Source: Treponema sp. (lineage in GTDB: Bacteria > Spirochaetota > Spirochaetia > Treponematales > Treponemataceae). From it: a stretch of DNA of 64,000 bases. The stretch spans positions 62,001-126,000 of the forward strand of contig JAGAZO010000016.1 in assembly GCA_017940005.1 (NCBI GenBank), written 5' to 3'. Below, one piece after another: positions 1 through 8,774 of this stretch (the first letter of the stretch is position 1; each line of letters starts with the position of its first letter). A model generated the notes under the pieces. That model worked only from the letters and a program-made list of their open reading frames with translations, did no database searches and had not been told where the DNA came from. The position numbers and the translations under genes are program-made.

Positions 1-254
1 CGGAACAAAAATCGCAAGTAATTTCAAACGGATTGAAAATCGTTTTTTGGTGTCATTCATAAAATACATCCTGTCAGTTTTTTGTTACAGCACTGTCTCC
101 GTTTGAAATTATCAGTGCACATTTTAGGCGCTCATGTTTAATGGGAATTACTGTATGTTCTCATAATTAAAGATAAAAAGGCCTCGTAAGAATTTTTTTT
201 TACTTAATTACCAACCTCGCCATAAGGTAGCGAGACAGGTTATTCTCCAATTTT

Positions 255-290
255 GAACAGTGAACGATTTTTCAAAATCGAAAACTGTTC
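255..290. repeat. Long imperfect hairpin, possible short palindromic repeat
   Basis: The outer arms GAACAGT/ACTGTTC and the inner arms CGATTTT/AAAATCG pair around a TC loop. The downstream arm is followed by AAAAC. A related structure lies at 9433-9454, where a CGATT/AATCG stem is also followed by AACTGT and CAAAC. The two together suggest a dispersed short palindromic element, but two copies is thin evidence. Confidence 0.4.
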
Positions 291-363
291 AAAACCGCGC
301 GGTCGCAATAGAATGAGAACGCGCAATCAATACGCGAGTTTCTGGAAAAACTCGAAGTTAAAA

Positions 364-391
364 ACACCGCGCTATTTTAGCGGCGTTTTTT
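364..391 (+). terminator. Possible weak intrinsic terminator
   Basis: AACACCGC and GCGGCGTT pair with one mismatch around a short A/T-rich loop, and the stem is followed by TTTTTT. No plus-strand gene end is visible upstream in this window, so its role is uncertain. Confidence 0.35.
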
Positions 392-514
392 GACATTCCT
401 TAAAATTGCACAAGAGAGTAAGTTTCAACCTTATATAAGTATACGTTAATATTTAAAAAATAACAAGTGGAAAAAAAATCGATTTAAAAAACATTAAATA
501 TATTTACTCGAAAA

Positions 515-1801
515 TTACTCTATAAACAACGGTGAGTTTGTTATGACGCCGGAAAGGGCAGTGGCAGCGGCGGTTGCGGGACTCATCAAGTGAATCATGC
601 CGCCTTTTCCCATGCGCCCGTTGAAGTTGCGGTTTGTGGTAGCCGCGCACACTTCGCCAGCGGCGAGTACGCCATTAGACATACCGAGACAGGCGCCGCA
701 CGTGGGGTTCGTCACGCAAAAGCCTGCGTCCATGAATATGTCGATAAGCCCTTCTTCAAGCGCGCGCTTGTAGACGAGCGGCGTGGCAGGGCTTACGATG
801 GCACGGACACCGTCTGCAATGTGTTTCCCTTTGAGCACGCCCGCCGCCACGCGTAGGTCTGAAATACGACCGTTTGTGCAGCTCCCGATATACACCTGGT
901 CAACTTTTGTACCGCTCATGTCGCGCACAGCTTGTATGTCGCTCGGTTTGTAGCCGACGGTGCACACAGGCTCTATGGACGAGCAGTCAAGTTCAATCAC
1001 GCGTTCGTATACAGCATCCTCATCGCTCTGCCACGTGGCAAAGTCGGCGAGCGCCGCTTCCTTTGACGCATACTCATCTTTGATGAAGTCCCACAGGTAG
1101 TCCACGGTGTTCATGTCAGGGGCGCATATCCCTGACGTTGCACCTGCTTCCACTGCCATGTTGCAGAGCGTCATGCGCGCTTCCATGTCGAACTGCGCAG
1201 TGACAGGACCGGTAAACTCGATAACGCAGTTTGTCGCGCCGTTCACGCCTATCTGTGTGATGAGCGAAAGAATCACATCTTTTGCAAAGACGCCCGGCCG
1301 CAGCTTTCCGTTCAAAACGCACTTGAGCGATTTTGGTTCGCGGAACGTGCACACACCTTTTAAGATGCCTACTTCAATGTCTGTCGTGCCAACTCCCGCG
1401 GCAAATGCGCCGAACGCGCCATGCGTACACGTGTGGCTGTCTCCCATGATGACGGTGAATCCCGGACGCACAAAACCCTTTTCAGGAAAGAGCGCATGAC
1501 ACACGCCGTTTGTGCCTATATCAAAAAAATCTGCAATGCTATGGCGGCGCGCCCAATCGCGGAGGATTTTTCCCTGTTCTGCCGTCTTGCTGTCTTTTGC
1601 AGGCGACACGTGATCGATAACCGCTTTGATTTTTGCTGCATCGAACACACGGTCTTTGCCGCGTTCAACCAAATCGTTGATTGCAAGGGGCGTCGTAATC
1701 TCGTGGCAGAATACGCGGTCGAGTGTGAGCACATATGTTCCGCTGCACGGCGTATCTATCACGTGCGCGTCGAAAATCTTTTGCGCGATTGTTTTTCCCA
1801 T
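515..1801 (-). CDS. leuC: 3-isopropylmalate dehydratase large subunit family (LeuC/aconitase type)
   Basis: This is an aconitase-superfamily [4Fe-4S] hydro-lyase of 428 residues, the normal length for LeuC/homoaconitase large subunits. The three cluster-ligand cysteines are present: one in GSCTNGR (about 308) and two in PTCGAC (about 368 and 371). The MGDSHTCTHGAFGA segment of the active site is also intact. A start is possible further upstream at a GTG, but AGGATGAG sits seven bases before the ATG chosen here. LeuC-type enzymes isomerise 2- to 3-isopropylmalate and need a small LeuD subunit. No leuD, leuA or leuB lies next to it, so the true substrate could be another malate derivative. It is transcribed from its own promoter. 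Confidence 0.85.
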   Translation of the reverse strand: MGKTIAQKIFDAHVIDTPCSGTYVLTLDRVFCHEITTPLAINDLVERGKDRVFDAAKIKAVIDHVSPAKDSKTAEQGKILRDWARRHSIADFFDIGTNGVCHALFPEKGFVRPGFTVIMGDSHTCTHGAFGAFAAGVGTTDIEVGILKGVCTFREPKSLKCVLNGKLRPGVFAKDVILSLITQIGVNGATNCVIEFTGPVTAQFDMEARMTLCNMAVEAGATSGICAPDMNTVDYLWDFIKDEYASKEAALADFATWQSDEDAVYERVIELDCSSIEPVCTVGYKPSDIQAVRDMSGTKVDQVYIGSCTNGRISDLRVAAGVLKGKHIADGVRAIVSPATPLVYKRALEEGLIDIFMDAGFCVTNPTCGACLGMSNGVLAAGEVCAATTNRNFNGRMGKGGMIHLMSPATAAATALSGVITNSPLFIE

Positions 1802-1836
1802 CATCTCATCCTGTTTTAATGACACTGAATAAATTT

Positions 1837-1865
1837 AGTATAGCTGAAATATGTGATATAGTCAA
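1837..1865 (-). promoter_or_regulatory. Sigma70 promoter of the leuC-type gene
   Basis: TTGACT (1865-1860), a 17-base spacer and TATACT (1842-1837). It predicts a leader of about 30 bases that carries the Shine-Dalgarno AGGATGAG. Confidence 0.65.
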
Positions 1866-1969
1866 GGAGAAATGATTATTAGTTTGGACACAGGTAAATT
1901 TAAAAATTGCTTTCCAAGAAGCACAGTGTTATCGGTTATGAGGCAGCAAAATTCAAAAGACAGTTTATG

Positions 1970-2179
1970 TTAATTCAGCACGTCAACACCCACGCTTGCT
2001 ATTGCATTGTTGATGGCATCATCAATGCCCGCAGTGTTTTCATCGAAATCGACAAGAACTTGTGCTTTTGAAGCATTGGCAGTGACTTCGGTGACACCAG
2101 CAATAGCGCGGACAGCTGCATCTACTTTTGCGGCAGAATTGTCATCAAACATGCCTGCAACGTAAATTTTTTTCTGCAT
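1970..2179 (-). CDS. HMA-fold small protein lacking the CxxC metal site
   Basis: This 69-residue protein has the length and pattern of a heavy-metal-associated (CopZ/ATX1-like) ferredoxin fold: a beta strand starting KIYVAGM, a helix over about 14-28, GVTEV, then QVLVDFDE and a second helix ending SVGVDVL. In metal chaperones GM is followed by TCxxC. Here the loop reads GMFDDNSA and the whole protein has no cysteine. It therefore cannot bind Cu(I) in the usual way. GGAG lies eight bases before the ATG. It stands alone between the divergently spaced leuC-type gene and rlmN and has its own promoter. Its function is unknown; a protein-protein interaction role is one possibility. Confidence 0.75.
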   Translation of the reverse strand: MQKKIYVAGMFDDNSAAKVDAAVRAIAGVTEVTANASKAQVLVDFDENTAGIDDAINNAIASVGVDVLN

Positions 2180-2196
2180 TCAATACTCCTACCTAC

Positions 2197-2225
2197 AATA
2201 TAATTGAAACATGCATAGTTTTCAA
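2197..2225 (-). promoter_or_regulatory. Promoter of the HMA-fold gene
   Basis: TTGAAA (2225-2220), 17 bases, TATATT (2202-2197). The -35 box overlaps the rlmN stop codon, so the small gene can be transcribed apart from rlmN. Confidence 0.55.
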
Positions 2226-3244
2226 GAGGGGGGCATATTTGTTTTGCCAAGTTGACCACATGCACCAGCGACATTTCTTCCGCGGTGGATGCGTACTGTT
2301 GCTGGCACGCCCGCATGTTCAAGCAGCGATACAAAATCAGCAATTTCTTGCGTTGGCGGCGTTTTAAATGGAAGTCCCGGTACTGCGTTCCATGGAATGA
2401 GATTTACGTGTACGTTGAGACTGCGTGCAAATGCGATAAGTGAATCTGCTGCCTCTTTGCTCGTGTTCACGCCGGAGAGCAGTACTGCTTCAAGCGTAAC
2501 TCTTCTACCGCTTTTTTCGCTGTAGTGCGCAATCGCTTTTTGAAGCCCTGCAAGCGGAACTGCTGCGCCAGGCATGAGCGTTTTCCGTACCGCTTCATCG
2601 GCAGTGACGAGTGAAACTGCCAGACGCACATGCGGCCCGTTTTCTGCCAAATCGTAGATTTTTTCGATGATGCCGCAGGTAGAAACTGTTATGCGCCTGC
2701 TGGAAAGATTTCTTCCGTGCTTGTCAGTGAGCACGGTGATTGCCTTGCGCACGTTTTCAAGATTCAAAAGCGGTTCGCCCATGCCCATGAATACAATGTT
2801 GTCAAGCATACCTGCTTCTTTTTCTAGAAATAAAAATTGCTCCACAATCTCTGCTGTAGTGAGATTTCGCGCCAAACCGAGCGTACCTGTTCTACAGAAC
2901 GCGCATTTCATGGGGCATCCTGCTTGCGACGAGACGCATGCAGTTTTTCTTCCTGCCTTGTCTGTGAGCAATACCGCCTCAATCGCAAGAGCGTCGCCTG
3001 TTGCAATCTGAAGCTTTACTGTGCCGTCGGCATCGCGCAACGCTTTTGAAACAGCGCATGAGCGCAACACCGCTTTTTGCGCGAGTTCATGACGCAAACT
3101 TGCACTGATGTTTGTCATTTCGCCAAAAGACACTGCACCTTTTGCAATCCATTCAAAAATCTGCGTGCCACGAAATTGTTGTGAAAGCGAAAGCGCGGAA
3201 ATTATTTCTTCCGGCAAAAGACCTGCGAGCGCAATTTTTTCCAT
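2222..3244 (-). CDS. rlmN: 23S rRNA (adenine-2503-C2)-methyltransferase RlmN
   Basis: This radical-SAM enzyme methylates A2503 of 23S rRNA, and in many bacteria A37 of some tRNAs. At 340 residues it has family length. The CxxxCxxC cluster motif is C110-PMK-C114-AF-C117, and the two catalytic cysteines are at about 103 (TACVSSQ) and 329 (VAGACGQL). The MGMGEPLLN and NLIPWN motifs are present. It starts eight bases after the upstream TPR gene and has no clear Shine-Dalgarno, so its translation is probably coupled. The two genes look like an operon. Confidence 0.95.
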   Translation of the reverse strand: MEKIALAGLLPEEIISALSLSQQFRGTQIFEWIAKGAVSFGEMTNISASLRHELAQKAVLRSCAVSKALRDADGTVKLQIATGDALAIEAVLLTDKAGRKTACVSSQAGCPMKCAFCRTGTLGLARNLTTAEIVEQFLFLEKEAGMLDNIVFMGMGEPLLNLENVRKAITVLTDKHGRNLSSRRITVSTCGIIEKIYDLAENGPHVRLAVSLVTADEAVRKTLMPGAAVPLAGLQKAIAHYSEKSGRRVTLEAVLLSGVNTSKEAADSLIAFARSLNVHVNLIPWNAVPGLPFKTPPTQEIADFVSLLEHAGVPATVRIHRGRNVAGACGQLGKTNMPPS

Positions 3245-3252
3245 ACGATTGG

Positions 3253-4416
3253 CTAGTAAGCAGGCTTATTGTTTTTAAGTTTGTCGAGCATGTCTGCAAC
3301 AGGCTGGCATCTGATTCCCTGCCGTTGAAAATTTTCGAGGCAAGTAATTGCATCTTGTTTTCGATTGAGCTTCAGGTAGCAATCTGATAAATCAACATAC
3401 AGTTTGTAATTTTTGGGATCGTCGCGGATAAGGCTTGCAAGCCGCTCTGCAGCCTCATCGTATTGTCCCTTGCCCTTGCAAATGAGCGCAAGTCCGAGCG
3501 CAGCGTAAATATCAAACGCAATGTCGAGGGCTTTGTTATAATATTCGCTTGCTGTTTCATAGTCGCCAGTATTGCGGTATGCGTCTCCTGCACGAGTAAG
3601 GATGACTTTATTGCCCGGATCGAGAACTAAAATCTTATTCCAGTATTCGATTGCACGGTATTGTTGATTCAGTCCGCGATAGCAGTCAGCAAGGCCAAAG
3701 AGCGCATAGAAATTGTTGGAATCCATCTGAAGCGCTTGTTCAAAAAAAGGTATGCCTTTGTCAAATGTTTTGAGCTTGCGGTGGCAGTTGCCTATTGACG
3801 TGAGCACGCGTATGTCCACTGCATCTGGATTAAGCTCTACCATTTTTGTCCAGTAGTAGAGCGCATCTTTGTATTCTTTAAAATCATAATGTAGATGTCC
3901 AAGCCCAATGAGTGCATATGCATTGTTCTGCTCCATATCGAGCACTTTGAGATACAGCTCTTTTGATTTTTTGAAATCATGTGTTTTGCGGTATGCGTCC
4001 GCGACGCGCGTAAGCACCGTGATGTTCCTATCATCATGGATAAGATATTGCTCCCAGATTTCAATGGCTTTGTAATACCAATTGAGCGCTTTATAACAGT
4101 CCGCCAATCCAAATAGCGCGTAATTATTGCCTGGATGATGTAAAAGGCACATGCTGTAATATTTTATTGCCTCATTGTAATTATTTTGTTTTCGCTCGGA
4201 GTCTCCAAGCCCAACAAGCGCATAGTTATTGTTGCTTTCTAACTCTAAAATTTTTTGAAACATCTCTTTTGCTTCCAAAATTTTATTGCTTTTTAATAAT
4301 TGGTATCCCTCTTTAGAAAGCGCAGATATTTGATCAGTCTCCGAGTGTTCAGAGATATTTTCTGCTGGAAAAGAATTTTCATCTCCTTGCAATAAATTTT
4401 CTAAATTATCATTCAT
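3253..4416 (-). CDS. Tetratricopeptide-repeat protein
   Basis: This 387-residue protein is almost entirely TPR repeats. Repeated units of the form NNYALVGLGD-x-Y-x(11)-Y occur about every 34-36 residues, roughly nine to ten of them. There is no signal peptide or membrane segment, so it is probably a cytoplasmic scaffold. An earlier in-frame start exists, but AGGAGA lies seven bases before the ATG used here. An acidic, disordered stretch of about 50 residues precedes the repeats. Spirochaetes commonly carry such genes next to rlmN. The partner is unknown. Confidence 0.85.
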   Translation of the reverse strand: MNDNLENLLQGDENSFPAENISEHSETDQISALSKEGYQLLKSNKILEAKEMFQKILELESNNNYALVGLGDSERKQNNYNEAIKYYSMCLLHHPGNNYALFGLADCYKALNWYYKAIEIWEQYLIHDDRNITVLTRVADAYRKTHDFKKSKELYLKVLDMEQNNAYALIGLGHLHYDFKEYKDALYYWTKMVELNPDAVDIRVLTSIGNCHRKLKTFDKGIPFFEQALQMDSNNFYALFGLADCYRGLNQQYRAIEYWNKILVLDPGNKVILTRAGDAYRNTGDYETASEYYNKALDIAFDIYAALGLALICKGKGQYDEAAERLASLIRDDPKNYKLYVDLSDCYLKLNRKQDAITCLENFQRQGIRCQPVADMLDKLKNNKPAY

Positions 4417-4564
4417 AACTATTCTCCTAATTAAAAATCTCTCCGCTCGGCAGACAAGAGATGAACCATAATGATAGAAATTGCAGCTTGAATGCAGTAC
4501 TAACAAACTGCTTTTGCCGGTAATAAAAGACAACAAAGTATTTTATTACATATTCTTTTTTGCA

Positions 4565-4912
4565 TTATAGTGCATCATCTTTCAGCATAGCAGAAATAAC
4601 CTTTGCTATATCTTGATAAATTGGTTCTGCTTTTTTTGTATTGTGTGCAAGCAGATACTGTTTGAGCGCACTGATACTTTTATGCTCTTGCATGTAGACA
4701 TCTCCTACACGGGTTAGTCCGTCGGAATAACCTGTTGTTGTGTAGATGCGCCTTGCTTGTTCAATATCGCCTTGATTGTACAGCATATTTGCCTTGCGGT
4801 TTAAGAAGACTTTTTGTTCCGATGTTAATCCTGAAACGGGCTCATCAGTTACTTTTATAAAGCCGTCACATTTCTGTTTTTCAGCGATTAATTTTTTTAC
4901 TTCATCTGCCAT
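4565..4912 (-). CDS. Small TPR-like conserved protein
   Basis: This is a 115-residue soluble protein. Its central part (NRKANMLYNQGDIEQARRIY, then SDGLTRVGDVYMQEHKSISA) reads as one or two TPR helical hairpins. It lies upstream of the larger TPR gene in the same orientation with a gap of about 150 bases, so the two may act together. There is no strong Shine-Dalgarno. The ATG at MADEVKK is preferred over a TTG two codons earlier. The function is not recognised. Confidence 0.7.
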   Translation of the reverse strand: MADEVKKLIAEKQKCDGFIKVTDEPVSGLTSEQKVFLNRKANMLYNQGDIEQARRIYTTTGYSDGLTRVGDVYMQEHKSISALKQYLLAHNTKKAEPIYQDIAKVISAMLKDDAL

Positions 4913-5098
4913 GTGCAATCTGCTGTTATATCAAAAATACAATTGGCAAATAGTATAGCATACATTTTATGAAAAGACAAGTAATTTTTTCCTTATTTCT
5001 CAACGATTTGTGATATTTTATTAATTTTCAATGATTTTGCTGTGTGATTTGCGTGATGATAGCAATAAGAACAAGCGCTATGCGGTAGCTGGCATCCT

Positions 5099-5641
5099 TC
5101 ACTTATCCGAATAAAAATCGCAGATGGAACGACCATATACGCGTTTGTCGCAGCGTTTTAGCCCTGCTATTTTGTCGGGCATGTTGTGCTCTTCGGGGCG
5201 GTGCACAAGGATTATACCACCAGAATTAAGCATATTTTTTTCATACGCTTTTTTTATTAAGTCCTCGTGAAATTTATATGCGAACGGAGGATCAAAAAAG
5301 ATGTAGTCAAAACTTGTTTTGCATCGTTTTATAAAATATTCAACTGGCATAAAATGACACTGTATCTTGATACCGAGCGCTTTTTCCGCTATGGCAATGT
5401 TTTCAAAAATTATCGGGATTTTTATTTTATCTTTTTCACAGAGTTCCACGCGGCTCGCTCCACGTGACGCCGCTTCTAGCGCAATAGTGCCAGAGCCTGA
5501 AAACAAGTCGAGAAATGACATGCCTGTCAAATCGCCGAGTACTGCAAAAATTGATTCGCGCATTTTGTCCATTGCAGGTCGAATAATGCCTTGCGGGCAT
5601 TTAATAGAGCGCCCTGCGAGCGTGCCGCCTGTGATGCGCAT
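5099..5641 (-). CDS. rsmD: 16S rRNA (guanine-966-N2)-methyltransferase RsmD
   Basis: This 180-residue Rossmann-fold methyltransferase methylates G966 of 16S rRNA during 30S assembly. It carries the SAM-binding LDLFSGSGTIALEAASRGA motif (about 44-62) and the catalytic DPPF motif (117-120). The N-terminal RITGGTLAGR is typical of RsmD. The start codon overlaps the stop of the ankyrin gene in a TGATG junction, so the two are translationally coupled. Confidence 0.93.
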   Translation of the reverse strand: MRITGGTLAGRSIKCPQGIIRPAMDKMRESIFAVLGDLTGMSFLDLFSGSGTIALEAASRGASRVELCEKDKIKIPIIFENIAIAEKALGIKIQCHFMPVEYFIKRCKTSFDYIFFDPPFAYKFHEDLIKKAYEKNMLNSGGIILVHRPEEHNMPDKIAGLKRCDKRVYGRSICDFYSDK

Positions 5642-7374
5642 CAGTATGTATTGAGCGACCAGTATACGTCGTCGTGTTTGAGCAGTTTGTTTTGCTGAGC
5701 AAAGTCAAACGCAGTGAATCCGTCGGCAGTGCGGGGCGAAACGGTAGCTCCGTTTTTGATAAGCATATGTATGATTGCTGTAGAACTGCTGGAGCTTGCT
5801 GCATGCATGAGTGGCGTTTTACCTTCCCAAAATCTATTGAGCGGCACGCCCATGTCTAAAAACAGCTGCACTTTTTCCTGTTGAATCCGCTCCGACGAAA
5901 CTATGCCGGTGATTGCATGGACAAGCGCTTTTAAAACTTCGTTTTCACCCGGTGAATATGCCGAGAGAAGCAGCGAAAGGATGCGTGGGTTTTCTGAATA
6001 GCGTGCGGCAAGTGAAAGCGGTGAAATACCGTATGAATTTTCTGTACGTATTTCCGCTTTATGTCCTATGAGTATTTTTACGAGCTGTTCGCTGTTTTGG
6101 TAGCGTACCGCGTACATGAGTGGTGTCCAATTCTCTTTGTCGCGCGCGTTTACCTGTGCACCTGAAGATAAAAGCGCTTCTACAGCCCAATCGTTGCCAT
6201 TTTTGATTGCGGTCATGAGCGGCGTTACACCATTTTTGTTTGATTCGTTTGCATTTTCAAAAAACGTGTTCGCTTGCACTTTGTTGCCGCTTTTTTCCGA
6301 GAAATTTTCGCTCACTGCATAATCGTAAAGATATGTTTTGCCGTGCGCAAGGCTCGTTCGTGCGCTGCTTTGCTTTGTGTTCGCTGGAGGAGGCAGCGGT
6401 ATAACTGTTTCACTCATTGGCAGCTCCGTGTCTGCATCCTCTGCACTGGCAGTTGTATCGCTTGCATGAACTGATGCTGCATCTTCTGCCTGTTCACTTT
6501 CCGCATGGTTGCGTACGCTAGTATCATCTGCGCTTTGAGTTTTTGCAGGTACATTAGTGCTTTCAGCTACGTGTACGCTTTCTGCAGGCACTGCGAAAGT
6601 ATGCGCAGATTCAACGTGCATTTCGTCAGGGCGCGCGTCCTCTGCTGTCTGCTGTGCAACAGAGGTGTCAGATGCAACGTGCAGCGCTTCTTGTTGTATT
6701 GCGTCTTGTGTAGTCTCGCTGCCATGTGTAGTTTCCGTTTGCGTTGCATCGTTTTCAGGCGCAATTGTGAGCACTGCACGCGTTTCACCTGTGGTATCTA
6801 TTAAAAGGCGTGGAATACCGCCTTTTGTGTGATCATTGAGAAATATGAGGTCGTCGCGTTTAAGGTATGATTTGACTGCTACGCGTACAACTAGCGTAGT
6901 ATTCAGCTCTGCATATGAGGCGGCATAGCGCCCTGTTCTATCTTTTTTTAAAAGGCGCTTTCTGATTTGTGCCGAAGTTGCGCCTCCTGACGAAACGATG
7001 CGCGTAAAAATATCGGTATCCGAACAGTACTGGCATGCATATGAAATCGCGTTTTGTCCGAATTTATTTTTGCTTGTAGTTTTAATGCCTGCTTTGAGCA
7101 ATAGGTCTATCACGTCCTGTTCTCTGTTGTATAAGATGGCGCACATGAGCAGCGTGTTCTTTTCCTTGCCAATGCGGTATGTAATCATGTCGCTGTTTTT
7201 GTTAAGGGCACTTTTTATTTCCTTTGTACTTCCACTGCGCATGAGCGTGTCGTATTTGTCGTTTGTGCCTGCTGCAAAAATAGGTGAAACAGTGATACTG
7301 TAAACAAGCAGCAGCGTGAAAAAACAACACGGTGAATTTTTGTTAAAAAGAAAAATCTGCTTCAACAAACTCAT
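5641..7374 (-). CDS. Exported ankyrin-repeat protein
   Basis: This 577-residue protein has an N-terminal hydrophobic export signal (about residues 13-34, ending SPIFAAG). It has two ankyrin blocks: a divergent one over about 40-130 and a clear one over about 375-575 (repeats such as GVTPLMTAIKNGNDWAVEALL). Between them, at about 205-330, lies a low-complexity region rich in Ala, Thr, Glu, Asp and His. It is probably periplasmic or surface-exposed and mediates protein contacts. The promoter is TTGATA-17-TATAAT, whose -10 ends seven bases before the ATG with no Shine-Dalgarno, predicting a leaderless mRNA. It is coupled to rsmD downstream. Confidence 0.8.
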   Translation of the reverse strand: MSLLKQIFLFNKNSPCCFFTLLLVYSITVSPIFAAGTNDKYDTLMRSGSTKEIKSALNKNSDMITYRIGKEKNTLLMCAILYNREQDVIDLLLKAGIKTTSKNKFGQNAISYACQYCSDTDIFTRIVSSGGATSAQIRKRLLKKDRTGRYAASYAELNTTLVVRVAVKSYLKRDDLIFLNDHTKGGIPRLLIDTTGETRAVLTIAPENDATQTETTHGSETTQDAIQQEALHVASDTSVAQQTAEDARPDEMHVESAHTFAVPAESVHVAESTNVPAKTQSADDTSVRNHAESEQAEDAASVHASDTTASAEDADTELPMSETVIPLPPPANTKQSSARTSLAHGKTYLYDYAVSENFSEKSGNKVQANTFFENANESNKNGVTPLMTAIKNGNDWAVEALLSSGAQVNARDKENWTPLMYAVRYQNSEQLVKILIGHKAEIRTENSYGISPLSLAARYSENPRILSLLLSAYSPGENEVLKALVHAITGIVSSERIQQEKVQLFLDMGVPLNRFWEGKTPLMHAASSSSSTAIIHMLIKNGATVSPRTADGFTAFDFAQQNKLLKHDDVYWSLNTY

Positions 7375-7381
7375 ACTATTT

Positions 7382-7410
7382 ATTATACATTATTGACTGG
7401 ATTTTATCAA
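7382..7410 (-). promoter_or_regulatory. Leaderless-type promoter of the ankyrin gene
   Basis: TTGATA (7410-7405), 17 bases, TATAAT (7387-7382), then seven bases to the ATG at 7374. It overlaps the divergent rpsF promoter face to face. Confidence 0.7.
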
Positions 7411-7421
7411 TGTGCTACACT
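7393..7421 (+). promoter_or_regulatory. Promoter of the rpsF operon
   Basis: TTGACT (7393-7398), 17 bases, TACACT (7416-7421). It predicts a leader of about 55 bases before rpsF. It overlaps the divergent ankyrin promoter, so the two are likely to interfere with each other. Confidence 0.65.
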
Positions 7422-7481
7422 GCCTGCTACAACCCCTTGGAATTTCGCATGAAATTCCCATTTTGTCCGCAAGGAGGAACT

Positions 7482-7775
7482 ATGAGAAAATACGAATTGA
7501 TGACTGTTTTTCCACTTGATGAGGAAAAGTCAAAAAAAGGTGTCGAAGACGTGCGCAGCGTGCTTGCCGAATACGGTGCTGAAGTTGAAAAAGAAGAGCC
7601 GTTCGGCGACCGCGATTTAACGTATGAAATCAAAAAGCAAAAGCGTGGTCGTTTTATTCTGTTCACAATGAAACTGAATCCCGCAAAAGTTGCAGACATC
7701 TCTCGTCAATTTAAATTGAATGCAAATCTATTCAAATATCTTTTTGTAAAACTCGACGAAAAAGACGGAAGATAA
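7482..7775 (+). CDS. rpsF: 30S ribosomal protein S6
   Basis: This is S6 of the 30S platform, which pairs with S18. The 97-residue product starts MRKYELMTVFPLDE and keeps the family core through FRLxxxLFKYLFVK near the end. A longer frame exists upstream, but AAGGAGGAAC lies directly before this ATG. It is the first gene of the conserved rpsF-ssb-rpsR-rplI operon. Confidence 0.95.
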   Translation: MRKYELMTVFPLDEEKSKKGVEDVRSVLAEYGAEVEKEEPFGDRDLTYEIKKQKRGRFILFTMKLNPAKVADISRQFKLNANLFKYLFVKLDEKDGR

Positions 7776-7801
7776 TTAATCAAAATCCCGGAGGCTGAAT
7801 C

Positions 7802-8269
7802 ATGACTGATATGAATCATGTATTTTTAATCGGGCGTCTTACCCGTGATCTCGGAAGCGATGAACGCTCGTTTGCATATGTGGGCAACGGACAGCAGGCA
7901 CGTGCAAATATCAGCATTGCAGTCAACAGAAGTAAAAAAGAGGGTGAACAGTGGGTTGATGAGGTTAATTATTTTGATGTGACTATTTGGGGAAAAACAG
8001 CAGAAAATCTCAAGCAATATCTGCTTAAAGGCAAGCAGATTGCTGTAGATGGATATCTGCGTCAAGACCGCTGGCAGAAAGACGGGCAAAATTTCAGCAA
8101 AGTTGTCGTTGTTGCAAACAACGTTCAACTTTTAGGTGGTAAATCAGATGGAAGCCAAGCTACAAGCAACGCGCCAAAATTTCAGCCACGCCAGCAATCT
8201 GAAAGGCAGTACAACGCAATGGGCTCTTCCTCTGCAGACAGCGGATTCCCCGAAGATATTCCTTTTTAA
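7802..8269 (+). CDS. ssb: Single-stranded DNA-binding protein
   Basis: This 155-residue protein has an N-terminal OB fold ([15 protein letters not shown], then [18 protein letters not shown]) over about 1-110. A flexible Gln/Ser-rich linker follows, and the acidic tip ends PEDIPF, which docks replication and repair partners. CCCGGAGG precedes the start. The S6-SSB-S18 order is standard. The product coats ssDNA in replication, repair and recombination. Confidence 0.96.
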   Translation: MTDMNHVFLIGRLTRDLGSDERSFAYVGNGQQARANISIAVNRSKKEGEQWVDEVNYFDVTIWGKTAENLKQYLLKGKQIAVDGYLRQDRWQKDGQNFSKVVVVANNVQLLGGKSDGSQATSNAPKFQPRQQSERQYNAMGSSSADSGFPEDIPF

Positions 8270-8295
8270 AATCATACCGAATAAGGAGCAATAGT

Positions 8296-8658
8296 ATGGC
8301 AGACGAATCGAACAATACAAAAGTTGATGTAGCAGAAAAAGCTGTTGTTTCTGCTGAAGAAAAAGAAAAAATCGACAATGCAAATCTCGATGCCGAAATG
8401 GGGGACGACGGTGCCGATGACAAAGCGGCAGGTCGCGGAAAAGCAAAAACATATTTCCGCAAAAAAGTGTGTCGTTTTTGCACAAATAAAACAAAAGTGG
8501 ACTATAAAGATGCAGATAATCTTCGTCGTTTTATGACGGAGCGCGGTAAAATTCTGCCGCGTCGTATCACAGGCACATGTGCAAAGCATCAGAGACAAAT
8601 AGCTGCAGCAATCAAACGTGCGCGCAATATTTGTCTTCTTCCGTTTGTGGCAGACTAA
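8296..8658 (+). CDS. rpsR: 30S ribosomal protein S18 with an acidic N-terminal extension
   Basis: The C-terminal 75 residues are S18: [16 protein letters not shown], then [24 protein letters not shown]. The cysteine pair CRFC with C/H in GTCAKH suggests a zinc-binding form. About 45 extra residues at the N-terminus are acidic and Ala-rich ([20 protein letters not shown]). Standard S18 is about 75-90 residues. AAGGAGC precedes the ATG, so the extension appears to be translated. Confidence 0.93.
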   Translation: MADESNNTKVDVAEKAVVSAEEKEKIDNANLDAEMGDDGADDKAAGRGKAKTYFRKKVCRFCTNKTKVDYKDADNLRRFMTERGKILPRRITGTCAKHQRQIAAAIKRARNICLLPFVAD

Positions 8659-8718
8659 AGACAGTTTCGGGCGGCATTCAACTCCTTGTAAGCACGTCCG
8701 ATTTATTTTGACAAGACA

Positions 8719-8762
8719 CGGCGGCGATTCGCAACGAAGTTTCGAGCGACGCCGAGTTTTTT
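8719..8762 (+). terminator. Terminator-like hairpin between rpsR and rplI (possible attenuator)
   Basis: Nested pairings CGGCG/CGCCG (8719-8723 with 8750-8754), TCGC/GCGA and CGAA/TTCG form a stable stem. It is followed by AG and six T (8757-8762). The rplI Shine-Dalgarno AAGGAG starts immediately after. It would reduce read-through into rplI unless antiterminated. Confidence 0.6.
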
Positions 8763-8774
8763 AAGGAGCTCGAT

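Larger units (their letters stand above)
1..514. other. Intergenic region, no gene recognised
   Basis: This AT-rich stretch precedes the end of the leuC-type gene. I see no convincing coding frame. It holds two structures: a long hairpin at 255-290, listed separately, and a weaker GC stem at about 364-391 followed by six T residues that could act as a plus-strand terminator. The gene that such a terminator would serve lies outside the window or is absent. Confidence 0.6.
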
